Of a stretch of 64,000 bases of DNA, positions 28,229 to 37,234 are shown in pieces. The first letter of the stretch is position 1. Every line of letters starts with the position of its first letter. The DNA comes from Streptomyces venezuelae (lineage in GTDB: Bacteria; Actinomycetota; Actinomycetes; Streptomycetales; Streptomycetaceae): NCBI RefSeq assembly GCF_008642355.1, contig NZ_CP029193.1, positions 496,001 to 560,000 of the forward strand. Direction: 5' to 3'. Both the position numbers and the translations under genes were made by a program. The notes beneath the pieces were generated by a model. It did no database searches, was not told the DNA's origin, and saw only the letters and a program-made list of their open reading frames with translations.

Positions 28229-30330
28229 CACTCACCACGACACTGCACGACGACCCCTCTCCCGTCGGCGTCGCCGCCCCCGTGCTGTCCGTACGGGATC
28301 TGCGGATCTCCTTCCCCTCCGAGGCCGGGCCCGTCGAAGCGGTGCGCGGCGTCAGCTTCGACCTGCTGCCGGGACGCACTCTCGGCATCGTCGGCGAGTC
28401 CGGCTCGGGCAAGTCGGCCACCGCGATGGGCATCATGGGGCTGCTGCCGCCCACCGCCGACGTGCGCGGCCGGGTGCGGCTCGGCGACCAGGAGCTGACC
28501 GGCCTCGACGACCGGGCGCTTTCCCGGATACGCGGCAACTCCATCGGCATGGTCTTCCAGGACCCGCTGTCCGCGCTCACCCCCATTTTCTCCGTGGGCC
28601 GCCTGCTGTCGGACGCACTGCGGGTCCACCAGAACCTGTCGGCGAAGGCGGCCCGGGAGCAGGCCGTCGAACTGCTCGACCTCGTCGGCATCCCCGACGC
28701 GCGGAGCCGGGCCGCGTCCTTCCCGCACCAGTTCTCCGGCGGCATGCGTCAGCGCGTGGTCATCGCCATGGCGATCGCCAACCGGCCGCGGGTACTGGTG
28801 GCCGACGAGCCCACGACCGCGCTCGACGTCACCGTGCAGGCGCAGATCCTCGACGTACTCCGCCTCGCGCAGCAGGAGACCGGTGCCGGGCTCGTCCTGA
28901 TCACCCACGACCTGGGCGTGGTGGCGGGCCACGCGGACGACGTCGCCGTCATGTACGCGGGGCGCTTCGTGGAGAAGGCGGACGTGCACGAGCTGTTCCG
29001 GCGGCCCACGATGCCGTACACCGCACGGCTCCTGGCAGCGGTGCCGACGGTGGACGGCGGGGTCCGGCGTCCCCTCGTCCCGATCGGCGGCGAGCCACCC
29101 GCACTGTCGGGCCTGCCCGACGGCTGCCCCTTCGCGAGCCGGTGCGCCGTCGCGCTCGACGCGTGCCGCGCCGAGGAACCCGGGCTGCGCCGTGTCACGG
29201 GGCACGGGGACGTGGCGTGCCTGCGGGCGGCCGAGATCGCGGACGGCACGCTGGATCCGGCCCGGGGCGTCGTGCCTTCCGGCGGGGAGGCGGACCCGGG
29301 GCGTGTCGCGGGCGGCGATGTGGTGCTGCGCGTCGAGGACCTGGTCAAGACCTTCCCCGTCACCAAGGGCGCGTTCCTCAAGCGCAGGGTCGGCACGCTG
29401 CACGCGGTCAACGGGGTCGGTTTCGAGCTGCGGGCCGGAGAGACGCTCGGTCTCGTGGGCGAATCGGGCAGCGGCAAGACGACGACGCTCATGGAGATCT
29501 TGCGGCTGAGACGGCCGGAAGGCGGGCGCATCGAGGTCGGGGGGATCGAGGTCGGAGCGGCGGGCGCGGGTGTCGCTGCCGGGTCCGGCGGGCGCGGACG
29601 TACCTTGCGGCACGACGTGCAGATCGTCATGCAGGACCCGATGGGCGCCCTGGACCCGCGCCTCACCGTCCACCAACTGCTCGCCGAACCTCTGCGGGCC
29701 GTGGGAAGCGACCGCGACGCCGTCCGTTCCCGCGTCCACGAACTGCTGTCACTCGTCGGTCTCGGCCCCGCGGTGAGCGACCGTTTCCCGGCCGCGCTCT
29801 CCGGCGGCCAGCGCCAGCGCATCGGCATCGCCCGCGCACTGGCCACGGACCCGAAACTGCTCGCCCTCGACGAGCCGCTCTCCGCCTTGGACGTATCGGT
29901 ACAGGCCGGGGTGATCAACCTGCTCGGCCGGCTCAAGCGTGAGCTGGGCCTCGCCTACCTCATGGTCGCCCACGATCTCGCCGTGGTCCGCTACATCTGC
30001 GACCGCATCGCGGTGATGTACCTGGGGCACATCGTCGAGTCCGGTGACACGGAGACCCTCTTCTCCGACCCGAAGCACCCGTACACACGGGCGCTCCTGT
30101 CGGCGATCCCCATACCCGACCCGGAGCGCGAGCGCACCCGTGAACGGATCGTCCTGGACGGCGAGCAGCCCAGCGCCGCGGACCTGCCGCGCGGCTGCGT
30201 GTTCGTCGACCGCTGCCCTCTGTACCGGACCGCCGACGACGAGGTCCGGGAGCGCTGCCGCACGGAGCGCCCCGCGAGCAGGCCGGTGCCGGGGCAGCGG
30301 ACGCACGCATACGCCTGCCACGCCGCGTAA
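28225..30330 (+). CDS. Fused oligopeptide ABC ATPase (DppD-DppF in one chain)
   Basis: A 701-residue protein joining two complete ABC ATPases that are usually separate. NBD1: Walker [10 protein letters not shown] near 60, signature FSGGMRQR near 170, Walker [13 protein letters not shown] near 195, and the Cys-rich oligopeptide C-terminal domain ([21 protein letters not shown]). NBD2: Walker [10 protein letters not shown] near 410, signature LSGGQRQR near 522, Walker [13 protein letters not shown], and again [14 protein letters not shown] Gly/Ala-rich loop ([16 protein letters not shown]) follows Walker A of NBD2. ATG overlaps the permease stop. It supplies ATP hydrolysis for import. Confidence 0.95.
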   Translation: MTLTTTLHDDPSPVGVAAPVLSVRDLRISFPSEAGPVEAVRGVSFDLLPGRTLGIVGESGSGKSATAMGIMGLLPPTADVRGRVRLGDQELTGLDDRALSRIRGNSIGMVFQDPLSALTPIFSVGRLLSDALRVHQNLSAKAAREQAVELLDLVGIPDARSRAASFPHQFSGGMRQRVVIAMAIANRPRVLVADEPTTALDVTVQAQILDVLRLAQQETGAGLVLITHDLGVVAGHADDVAVMYAGRFVEKADVHELFRRPTMPYTARLLAAVPTVDGGVRRPLVPIGGEPPALSGLPDGCPFASRCAVALDACRAEEPGLRRVTGHGDVACLRAAEIADGTLDPARGVVPSGGEADPGRVAGGDVVLRVEDLVKTFPVTKGAFLKRRVGTLHAVNGVGFELRAGETLGLVGESGSGKTTTLMEILRLRRPEGGRIEVGGIEVGAAGAGVAAGSGGRGRTLRHDVQIVMQDPMGALDPRLTVHQLLAEPLRAVGSDRDAVRSRVHELLSLVGLGPAVSDRFPAALSGGQRQRIGIARALATDPKLLALDEPLSALDVSVQAGVINLLGRLKRELGLAYLMVAHDLAVVRYICDRIAVMYLGHIVESGDTETLFSDPKHPYTRALLSAIPIPDPERERTRERIVLDGEQPSAADLPRGCVFVDRCPLYRTADDEVRERCRTERPASRPVPGQRTHAYACHAA

Positions 30331-30406
30331 CCCCCCTAGCCACCCCATCCCTCACCCCATCCCTCATGTCATCTCCCGCCTCACTTCAACGCAAGGACGC
30401 TCAGCC

Positions 30407-32086
30407 ATGCGCGCAAGACTGGCCCTGCCCGTCGCCCTGATAGCCGCCATCTCCGTCACCGCCACCGCGTGCGAGTCCTCGTCCGGCGACGGCGCCGGGA
30501 CGGAGGCCGGGAGCACTCCGGCCGCCGCTTCGGGAGCCGCCGACTACCACCCGACGCCGTACGACAAGCTCAAGGACGGCGGCACCTACACGACGGCGGG
30601 AACGTTCGACGACCAGGGCAACCCGTTCCACGTCAACGGCACTCTGCAGGCGACCCGGGTGTGGGCCTGGTACAACGCGAACGCGATCACCTTCTCCCCG
30701 ACCGGTGAAGTGCGGTACAACCCGGACTACTTCAGCGACGTGAAGGTGTCCGTCGAGGGCGGCGACCAGAAGGTCGTCCTGACCATCAACGAGAAGGCCG
30801 TCTTCAACGACGGAACACCGATCGACTGGACCGCGATCAAGGCGACCTGGAAGGCCAACAACGGTTCCGACGAGGACTACGCGGCCTCGACCACCGACCA
30901 GTACAGGCAGATCACCGGCGTCGGGCGCGGCAAGAACGACAAGCAGGCCGTCATCACCTTCAAGGGCGTCAACGCCTCCTGGCCGAGCCTGTTCACCACG
31001 TTCCTGCACCCGAAGGCGGCGAAGGTCGACAACTTCAACAAGGCGTACGTCAAGAAGGCGCACCCCGAGTGGGGCGCGGGCCCGTACACGGTCGGCAAGT
31101 GGGACACCCACTCGGGCAACATCACCTTCGTGCGCAACCCGAAGTGGTGGGGCAGGAAGGGCAGGCTCGTCAAGCGCGTCTACGTGAACCTGGAGCAGAC
31201 CGCGCAGGTCAACGCGTTCAAGAATGGTCAGCTCGACAGCGTCACCGCGGTCGACGCCGAGAGCCTGAAGCAGCTGAAGGGGCTCAAGGGCACGGAGATC
31301 CGGAGCGGCGGCAGCCCGTTCGTGTACTCGCTCTACTTCAATGCGAAGTCCGCCGTCCTCGGGGACAAGGCGGTGCGGAAGGCGATCCAGGAGAGCGTCG
31401 ACCGCAGCCAGCTCGCGAAGATCCAGTTCCAGGGCCTCGACTACGGGGAGCCGCTGCCCGGCTCGGCCTTGCTCTACAGCTTCCAGAAAGGGTACGCGGA
31501 CAACGTCTCGGCCGTCCTGAAGTACGGGCCCGACCGGGCGAAGAAGGAGCTGGACGCGGCGGGTTGGAAGCCCGGGAGCGACGGGATCCGCGCGAAGGAC
31601 GGCAAGCAGCTCGAGGTCGGCTACACGATGGTGGGCGACGAGCCGCTGGACAAGGCCACCGCCGGCGCGCTCGCCGCGATGCTGAAGCCTGTCGGCGTAC
31701 GCCTCTCCGTCAAGAAGGCCGACCCCGCGGACTGGGCCGGCATCGTCAACGAGCGGAAGTTCGACCTGATCATCTCGGGCAACCGCTCCATGGACCCCTT
31801 CGGGGCCCGCTACCTCTGCGAGACGTACTGCTCGGACAGTGACTCCGGCCTCACGGGTGCCGGGTCCCCCGAGCTGGACAAGGAGATCCGCGCGACGAGC
31901 GACATCGCCGACCCGGACAAGCAGACGGCAGCGGCGAACAAGGTCGAACGCAAGGCCCTCCAGGACTACGCCCGGCTCCCGCTCTACAGCGGCCCGTCGA
32001 CGTACAGCGTCAAGAAGGGCCTGGCGAACGTGGGCGCGACCATCTTCTACAACCCGCTGCCGGAGACGGTGGGCTGGGAGAAGTAG
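30407..32086 (+). CDS. ABC transporter substrate-binding lipoprotein (SBP_bac_5)
   Basis: A 559-residue extracellular solute-binding protein of the oligopeptide/nickel class. ATG at 30407 with AAGGAC upstream. The N-terminus is a lipoprotein signal with the lipobox-like TATAC at residues 19-23, followed by a Ser/Gly/Thr-rich tether. Cluster-5 binding-protein features include FNDGTPIDWTAIKATW near 130 and NPKWWGRKGRLVKRV near 245. It is last in the operon after a 76-base gap, a usual place for a more strongly expressed binding protein. Its stop is one base from the convergent sigma-factor gene. Confidence 0.93.
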   Translation: MRARLALPVALIAAISVTATACESSSGDGAGTEAGSTPAAASGAADYHPTPYDKLKDGGTYTTAGTFDDQGNPFHVNGTLQATRVWAWYNANAITFSPTGEVRYNPDYFSDVKVSVEGGDQKVVLTINEKAVFNDGTPIDWTAIKATWKANNGSDEDYAASTTDQYRQITGVGRGKNDKQAVITFKGVNASWPSLFTTFLHPKAAKVDNFNKAYVKKAHPEWGAGPYTVGKWDTHSGNITFVRNPKWWGRKGRLVKRVYVNLEQTAQVNAFKNGQLDSVTAVDAESLKQLKGLKGTEIRSGGSPFVYSLYFNAKSAVLGDKAVRKAIQESVDRSQLAKIQFQGLDYGEPLPGSALLYSFQKGYADNVSAVLKYGPDRAKKELDAAGWKPGSDGIRAKDGKQLEVGYTMVGDEPLDKATAGALAAMLKPVGVRLSVKKADPADWAGIVNERKFDLIISGNRSMDPFGARYLCETYCSDSDSGLTGAGSPELDKEIRATSDIADPDKQTAAANKVERKALQDYARLPLYSGPSTYSVKKGLANVGATIFYNPLPETVGWEK

Positions 32087-32087
32087 G

Positions 32088-32969
32088 TCACGACGGATCC
32101 GGCAGGTTCAACAGGGCGAGCCTTGCCGGGTCCGCCACGATCCTGATGGCCGTGATCCGGCCGTCCGTCACCGTGAACGCCAGCAGGGAGAGCGGGGTGC
32201 CGTCCTCACGCCAGGAGACGATCCCGGGGAGGCCGTTGACGCGTACCGCGCGGCCTTGTGCCGCCGCGGAGGCGGACAGTCGCGCGCCCGTCGCGACCTT
32301 CGTGGCACCGAGGGCGACGACCGTGCCGGACGGCGTGTCGACGGTCAGTTTCACGTCGGGGTCGAGGACACGCAGCAGGTCCTCGAAGTCGCCGTGGCGA
32401 GTCGCCGCCAGGAAGGCCTGGACCACTTCCCGCTGTTCGCGCCCGGTCCCCGTCGGCCGCTCGGCGCCCCGCACCTTCCTGCGTGCGCGGCTTGCCAGCA
32501 TCTTCGTGGCCGCCGTGGACTTGCCCAGGATGCGGCCGATCTCGTCGAACGGCACCGCGAACAAGTCGTGCAGCACGAACGCCAGTCGCTCGTTCGGCCC
32601 GAGCGAGCCCAGGACGACGAGCAGGGCGAGGCCGACCGAGTCGGCGAGCACCGCGTCGTCCTCCGGGACGGGTCCGTCGTCGACCGTCACGACGAGCTCG
32701 GGCAGCAGGCCGTCGTCGTACAGCGCCTCCGGGCGGGCCTGACGCGAGCGCAGGACGTCGAGGCTGATCCGTCCGACCACCGTGGTCAGCCAGGCCGCGA
32801 TGTTGTGGATGCCCTCCGCGTCCTGACGCGAGAGCCGCAACCAGGCTTCTTGGACCACGTCTTCGGCGTCGGCGTGCGAGCCGAGCATGCGGTGGGCGAT
32901 CGCGCGCAACCGGTCTCGCTGAGCTTCGAACGCCTCGGCCGCGGTGGCCGCCGTGCTGGTGTCGGACAT
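32088..32969 (-). CDS. ECF41-type RNA polymerase sigma factor with C-terminal NTF2/SnoaL-like domain
   Basis: A 293-residue sigma factor. Region 2 (QRDRLRAIAHRMLGSHADAEDVVQEAWLRL) and region 4 (LGPNERLAFVLHDLFAVPFDEIGRILGKS) are clear. The extra 115-residue C-terminal domain has the NTF2-like fold that replaces an anti-sigma factor in the ECF41 group. The group's conserved linker and end motifs appear in variant form (LLPELV and DGRITAIRIVADPARL). It is divergent from an AhpD-like gene, the typical ECF41 target, with a matching promoter between them. ATG at 32969. Confidence 0.92.
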   Translation of the reverse strand: MSDTSTAATAAEAFEAQRDRLRAIAHRMLGSHADAEDVVQEAWLRLSRQDAEGIHNIAAWLTTVVGRISLDVLRSRQARPEALYDDGLLPELVVTVDDGPVPEDDAVLADSVGLALLVVLGSLGPNERLAFVLHDLFAVPFDEIGRILGKSTAATKMLASRARRKVRGAERPTGTGREQREVVQAFLAATRHGDFEDLLRVLDPDVKLTVDTPSGTVVALGATKVATGARLSASAAAQGRAVRVNGLPGIVSWREDGTPLSLLAFTVTDGRITAIRIVADPARLALLNLPDPS

Positions 32970-32971
32970 GG

Positions 32972-32998
32972 TGTTACCTTCCTCGGGACTGCTCCGTC
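32972..32998 (+). promoter_or_regulatory. Candidate ECF41-dependent promoter for the AhpD-like gene
   Basis: TGTTACC (32972-32978), sixteen bases, then CGTC (32995-32998) closely follows the known ECF41 promoter TGTCACA-N16-CGTC. The -10 lies in an inverted repeat CCGTCAT-GGGG-ATGACGG (32994-33011), so a CGTC is present on both strands. It is 54 bases before the AhpD-like start. Confidence 0.6.
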
Positions 32999-33051
32999 AT
33001 GGGGATGACGGGCCCGGAGGGGCTCAGGTAACCGATGAAGGAGCAGCACCG

Positions 33052-33501
33052 ATGGAAGCACGTATGAAGGCCGCGGCGAACCCCGACGTCACCACGGCGA
33101 TCCAGCACCTCTACAAGGCGATTCACTCCGGGGGCGTCGACCATCGCCTGCTGGGACTCCTCCACCTGCGCGTCAGCCAGATCAACGGCTGCAGTCCGTG
33201 CGTCCACGCCTCAGTGGTGGCGGCACGGAAGGCGGGCGAGAGTGACGATCGGCTGCACAACGTGGTCGCCTGGCGCGAGACGCCGTTCTACTCCGAGGAG
33301 GAACGGGCCGCCCTCGCCCTGGCCGAGGCCGCCACCCGGATCCAGGACGGCGCGCCGGGCGTGACCGACGAGATCTGGGACGGCGCCGCCGAGCACTTCG
33401 ACGAGAAGCAACTGGGCGCGATCCTCCTGGAGGTGTCGCTGACCAACTTCTTCAACCGGAGCAACCGCGCGGTGCGGGAACAGGCCGGCAAGACCTGGTG
33501 A
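33052..33501 (+). CDS. Carboxymuconolactone decarboxylase/AhpD-like protein
   Basis: A 149-residue all-helical protein of the AhpD-like alkylhydroperoxidase group. The redox pair sits in NGCSPCVHASVVAARKAGE (C-x2-C then His) near residue 44. ATG at 33052 is preceded by AAGGAG (33038-33043), eight bases upstream. Such proteins reduce peroxides or act as redox partners. It is divergent from the ECF41 sigma gene and probably its main regulated target. A strong terminator follows directly. Confidence 0.9.
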   Translation: MEARMKAAANPDVTTAIQHLYKAIHSGGVDHRLLGLLHLRVSQINGCSPCVHASVVAARKAGESDDRLHNVVAWRETPFYSEEERAALALAEAATRIQDGAPGVTDEIWDGAAEHFDEKQLGAILLEVSLTNFFNRSNRAVREQAGKTW

Positions 33502-33505
33502 GTTG

Positions 33506-33567
33506 AACGGCGGGCAGCGCCGGTGGTGGTGGAGGCTCTCCATCACCACCGGCGCTGCGCCGTTTTT
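33506..33567 (+). terminator. Strong intrinsic terminator after the AhpD-like gene
   Basis: A perfect 15-bp stem (33514-33528 with 33544-33558) capped by a 15-base loop that can form a further small hairpin, flanked by AACGGC/GCCGTT pairing and a TTTTT run at 33563-33567. It starts four bases after the stop codon. Confidence 0.88.
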
Positions 33568-33574
33568 GTACGTT

Positions 33575-33616
33575 CACGCCGATGCCGATGCCGACGCCTA
33601 CGCCCACGCCTACGCG
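33575..33616. repeat. Hexanucleotide tandem repeat (NACGCC/GATGCC) at the 3' end of the TetR gene
   Basis: Seven near-identical six-base units (CACGCC, GATGCC, GATGCC, GACGCC, TACGCC, CACGCC, TACGCG) run from the intergenic space into the last two codons of the TetR gene. No function is evident; it may vary in copy number. Confidence 0.6.
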
Positions 33617-34326
33617 GCCCGGTACGCCCGCAGGAACGTCCGTACTCCCTCGACCACCAGCGGCCTGACCCTCGTGTCCTCCGTGGCGTTCGCGGACCCG
33701 AGCCGGTCCAGGGCGACGCCGAAGGTCAGCGCGATGAACTGGTCCGCCGCGAGGCGGGGGTCGGGGACGTGCAGCAGTCCCGCCCCGGCGAGCGCGGCGA
33801 ACCGCTCGGCGAGCGCCTCGTCGGGGGTGTCGGCCATGGAGTTGTAGCCGCGGTGCGGCAGATGGCCGGACTCCGCGCGGACGAGGCGCTGCAGCGTCGC
33901 GTACTCCGCCGAGCCGAGCATGTCGGTCGAGATCCGCATCGAGAACGTGACCAGCGCGTCCTCGAGGTCGGCGGGCCCGGTGAGGCCGTCGATGTCGGTC
34001 AGGGTCCCGTCGAGGGTGCGGCGGATCGTCGTGATCATTGATTCGCCGATCGCGTCGACGACGGCCTGGAGCAGCGTCTGCTTGTCACCGAAGTAGTCGT
34101 AGACCGTCCGCTTGGACACCTCGGCACGTGCGGCGACCGCGTCGACGCTGGAGCGGTCGAAGCCGTCCGCGAGGAACAGGTCCCGGGCCGCCGCGAGGAT
34201 CGCTGCCCGCTTCTGGGCGGACCCCGCGCGCAGCGTCTTCGTGGTCGGCGTCTTCGTCGTGGGCGTCTTCGTCGTGGGCGACTTTGTCGTGGGCGTCTTT
34301 GTTGTAGGCGTCTTCGTGGTCGGCAT
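33610..34326 (-). CDS. TetR-family regulator with a repeated Thr-Lys-Pro N-terminal tail
   Basis: A 238-residue repressor starting at the ATG at 34326. Residues 2-31 are six near-copies of a five-residue Thr/Lys/Pro unit, produced by a 15-base tandem DNA repeat. The TetR helix-turn-helix follows (AAILAAARDLFLADGFDRSSVDAVAARAEVSKRTVYDYF), then an AefR-type ligand domain. It is divergent from an MFS exporter and a flavin monooxygenase, with a palindromic operator between the starts, so it most likely represses them and itself. The in-frame opening further upstream runs through the operator and is not coding. Confidence 0.92.
   Translation of the reverse strand: MPTTKTPTTKTPTTKSPTTKTPTTKTPTTKTLRAGSAQKRAAILAAARDLFLADGFDRSSVDAVAARAEVSKRTVYDYFGDKQTLLQAVVDAIGESMITTIRRTLDGTLTDIDGLTGPADLEDALVTFSMRISTDMLGSAEYATLQRLVRAESGHLPHRGYNSMADTPDEALAERFAALAGAGLLHVPDPRLAADQFIALTFGVALDRLGSANATEDTRVRPLVVEGVRTFLRAYRAA
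34235..34324 (-). repeat. 15-bp tandem repeat encoding the TetR N-terminal tail
   Basis: Six contiguous 15-base units with few substitutions (plus-strand form GTCTTCGTCGTGGGC and variants). Because the unit is a multiple of three, copy-number change would alter tail length without a frameshift. Confidence 0.9.
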
Positions 34327-34349
34327 GAGCCCATCGTAGCCACCTTCCG

Positions 34350-34376
34350 AACTACACTGCACGGTGTAGTGCAGTT
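34350..34376. promoter_or_regulatory. Palindromic TetR operator between the repressor and MFS genes
   Basis: The 27-base sequence 34350-34376 begins AACTACACTGCAC and ends GTAGTGCAGTT. It contains two nested inverted repeats: CTACAC/GTGTAG and ACTGCAC/GTGCAGT. It lies 24 bases from the TetR start and 60 from the MFS start, ideal for autoregulation and control of the exporter. Confidence 0.75.
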
Positions 34377-34435
34377 CTGGCCCCGGCTCAGTGGATGCCG
34401 CTCTCGATGCCCCCGAACGGACTGAAAGGACCTTC

Positions 34436-35839
34436 ATGAGCGCAACGACAACGCTCGCTCCCCCGGCCCGCATCGGAAAAGCCGCCGTCGGCGCCCTCGG
34501 CCTGCTGGCCGTCGCCACCGGCGCCCTGGAGTCGGTGGTGACACCGACGCTCCCCCTCCTGCAACGCGATCTCGGCATGAGCCCCGCCGAAGGGGCGTTA
34601 CTCAGCATCGTGCTGCTCGTCACCGGCGCGCTCGTCACGCCGGTCGCGGGCAGGTTCGGCGATCGTCACGGTGGAAAACGGGTCCTCATACGGCTGATGG
34701 CGGTGGTCTCCACCGGCGGGCTCGTCTCCTCCCTCGCGCCGAACCTGCCGGTGCTGCTGCTCGGTCAGGTGCTGCAGGGAGCGATGGTGGGCGCGCTGCC
34801 GCTGTCGTTCATCCTGGTGCGCGAACACCTCCCCGCCGGGGCGTCGAAGGTGGCCATCGGGGTGGTCAGCGGGTTGTTCGTGGCGGGCGGGATGGCGGGC
34901 ACGCTGTCGGCCGGGCCCGTGGCGGAAGGGCTGTCCCGGCACTGGATGTTCGCGCTGCCGACGATCGCGGTCGCCGTCGCCACGGTGCTGGTGAACACGT
35001 TGATGCCGGAGGACGCGCCGCGCCGGCCGGACGGCTCGCGGGTCGACTGGCCGGGCTTGATCCTGCTCAGCGGAACCCTGGTCACGCTCATGCTCGTGCT
35101 GGTGCTCGCGCCCGACGCCGGCGCACAGCCCCTCGCCCTGGGCGCGCTCGTCCTGGTACTCGCCGGCCTCGGGACGGCGTGGGTCCGGGTGGAGCGTCAC
35201 GCCGCCTCGCCGATGGTCGATCCGCGCATGCTGGCGCGGCCGGCGGTCTGGAAGTCGTGCGTGCTGACGTTCGTGATCTGTGCGGGCACTTCAGTACCGG
35301 TCTATCTGCTGCCCCAGTTGTTCGCGGTCTCCGCCGACGAGTACGGCTTCGGGGCGAGCGCCACCGAGATCGGTCTCTACCTGCTGCCGGGCGCCGTGGC
35401 CGCGTCACTGGCCGGGCCGATCAGCGGGATGGGGGCGCGGCGACACGGTTCGCGTGCCGTGGCCACCCTCGGGATCGCCCTCATGGTCGCCGCCTTGGCC
35501 GGCCTCGCGGCCGTGCACGGCGAGATCTGGCACCTCGTCCTCGGCAAGGTGCTCGTCGCGTTCGCCAACGGCCTGTGCGTCACGGCGATGGTGACGAGGA
35601 CCGCCACCTCCGTCGACCGAGAGGAAACCGGCATCGCCACCAGTCTCGTCCTGGTGACCCGTGTGCTCGGCTTCGCCGTGGGTGTGCAGGTCAGCGGCGC
35701 GATTCTCACCGCGGGCACCCCCGCGGGGGCGGACGACCCGGCCGAGTCCGCGTTCGTCGTCGGTTTCGTCCTGGCCGCCGTCGTCACCGCGCTGTCCCTG
35801 CTCGTCACCCGCACCCTGACCAAGGGAGTCGAGGAATGA
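34436..35839 (+). CDS. MFS drug/solute exporter
   Basis: A 467-residue proton-coupled major facilitator with about 12 or more membrane helices. ATG at 34436 chosen because AAAGGA (34425-34430) is five bases upstream; an in-frame ATG at 34391 lacks a site. The motif-A region GRFGDRHGGKRVLI lies near residue 75, followed by VLLLGQVLQGAMVGALPLSF. Codon 55 is the rare TTA (34598-34600), so translation should need the bldA tRNA. The stop overlaps the next start (ATGA), coupling exporter and monooxygenase. Likely exports a toxic or modified compound sensed by the TetR protein. Confidence 0.92.
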   Translation: MSATTTLAPPARIGKAAVGALGLLAVATGALESVVTPTLPLLQRDLGMSPAEGALLSIVLLVTGALVTPVAGRFGDRHGGKRVLIRLMAVVSTGGLVSSLAPNLPVLLLGQVLQGAMVGALPLSFILVREHLPAGASKVAIGVVSGLFVAGGMAGTLSAGPVAEGLSRHWMFALPTIAVAVATVLVNTLMPEDAPRRPDGSRVDWPGLILLSGTLVTLMLVLVLAPDAGAQPLALGALVLVLAGLGTAWVRVERHAASPMVDPRMLARPAVWKSCVLTFVICAGTSVPVYLLPQLFAVSADEYGFGASATEIGLYLLPGAVAASLAGPISGMGARRHGSRAVATLGIALMVAALAGLAAVHGEIWHLVLGKVLVAFANGLCVTAMVTRTATSVDREETGIATSLVLVTRVLGFAVGVQVSGAILTAGTPAGADDPAESAFVVGFVLAAVVTALSLLVTRTLTKGVEE

Positions 35840-37026
35840 CCTCCACCCGGACTTCTACCAGCCGGACCCACTCCCCGGCCCACTCCCGCCCCCGCGTGCT
35901 GATCTCCGGGGCCAGCATCGCGGGACCCGCCCTCGCGTTCTGGCTGATCCGCCGCGGATACGCGGTCACCGTGGTCGAGAAGGCGAGCACCCTGCGCGGC
36001 GGCGGCTACCCCATCGACATCCGCGGCACCGCGGTTGAGGTCGTCCGCAGGATGGGCCTCCTGCCCGAACTGCGGGACGCCCACATCGACTTGCGTCGGC
36101 TGACCTTCCTCGACGCCGACGGCACCGAGGTGGCGTCGGTCGACCCGCACCGCCTCACCGGCGGTGTCGGCGGACAGGATCTGGAGGTGCGGCGCGGGGA
36201 TCTCACCGAGGCCCTGTACAGAGCGGTACGTGACGACGTGGAGTTCCTGTTCGACGACCGCGTCGACACGCTCGACCAGTCGGACCACGGGGTCGACGTC
36301 ACGTTCCGCGGGGGCGCCGGCCGTACGTTCGACATGGTGTTCGGCGCGGACGGCGTGCACTCACGCACCCGTGAGTTCCTGTTCGGACCCGAGGAACAGT
36401 TCCACCGCTACCTCGGCCACTGCTTCGCCGGGTTCACCCTGCGCAACGCCTTCGGGCTCCGCGACGAGGTCATGATGTGGAACACCCCGGGCCGAGCCGC
36501 GGCGCTCTACGCCGCCGGGGGCGACGGTCACGTGCACGCCTTCCTCAACTTCGCGCACCCCGAGCCGCCGTTCCGCGCCTTCCGGGACCCACGGGCCCAA
36601 CGCGAGCTGGTGGCCCGCGTGTTCGCCGACGCGGGGTGGGAGGTTCCCGGCATGCTCGCGGCCCTGCGCGACGCGGACGACCTGTTCTTCGACGTGGTCA
36701 GCCAGATCCGCATGTCCCGTTGGTCCAGTGGCCGGGTCGCGCTGGTCGGCGATGCCGCGTACGCGCCGTCGTTCCTGACCGGACAGGGGTCGAGCCTCGC
36801 GCTCGTCGGCGCGTACAGGCTCGCCCAAGCTCTGGCAGGCAGGGACCACGCCGCCGCTTTCGCCGCGTACGAGCACGGCACGCGCCCGTTCGTGACGGCC
36901 CATCAGGACAAGGTCGGCGACGGTGACGCCATGCTCTTCCCGACCACCGCCCCGGCCCTGGAGCGGCGCAACGCGATGCTGCGGAGACTCAGCACGACGC
37001 CTCATCCGGGCCTGCGCAGCGGGTAG
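35836..37026 (+). CDS. FAD-dependent monooxygenase (PHBH/TetX-like)
   Basis: A 396-residue aromatic-hydroxylase-type flavoprotein. The Rossmann GxGxxG variant appears as ISGASIAGPALAFWLIRRGYAVTVVEK near residues 23-50; the NADPH/FAD DG motif is VFGADGVHSRTRE near 170; the second FAD motif GRVALVGDAAYAPSFLTGQGSSLA lies near 300. ATG overlaps the MFS stop. A flavin monooxygenase beside an exporter under a TetR regulator suggests inactivation plus efflux of one compound; substrate unknown. It precedes, but is probably separate from, the biosynthetic cluster. Confidence 0.93.
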   Translation: MTSTRTSTSRTHSPAHSRPRVLISGASIAGPALAFWLIRRGYAVTVVEKASTLRGGGYPIDIRGTAVEVVRRMGLLPELRDAHIDLRRLTFLDADGTEVASVDPHRLTGGVGGQDLEVRRGDLTEALYRAVRDDVEFLFDDRVDTLDQSDHGVDVTFRGGAGRTFDMVFGADGVHSRTREFLFGPEEQFHRYLGHCFAGFTLRNAFGLRDEVMMWNTPGRAAALYAAGGDGHVHAFLNFAHPEPPFRAFRDPRAQRELVARVFADAGWEVPGMLAALRDADDLFFDVVSQIRMSRWSSGRVALVGDAAYAPSFLTGQGSSLALVGAYRLAQALAGRDHAAAFAAYEHGTRPFVTAHQDKVGDGDAMLFPTTAPALERRNAMLRRLSTTPHPGLRSG

Positions 37027-37234
37027 ATGAAGCTCGTCGCCCTCCGCGCAATAGTGCCCGGGCACGATGGCGAGGTTTTATAGAAGCCGGGCGACGCAAC
37101 CCGACATGATGCCCACGGTGCCGAAAGGCATAGCCAGGTGGGCATACCCGTACTTCCCGTGGAATACCGATGCGGATTTCCATAGACTCGTTACCCGACC
37201 CTCACGGAAATACCGACTCCTGGGCAGGTGTACC

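Noticed and set aside
34235..34324. CRISPR-like array
   Set aside because: The 15-bp units are contiguous without spacers and encode part of a protein.
37067..37234. N-terminal extension of the ectoine-synthase-like cupin from an ATG at 37067
   Set aside because: The extra 56 codons have non-coding base composition, no similarity to EctC, and the TTG at 37235 coincides with the family start.
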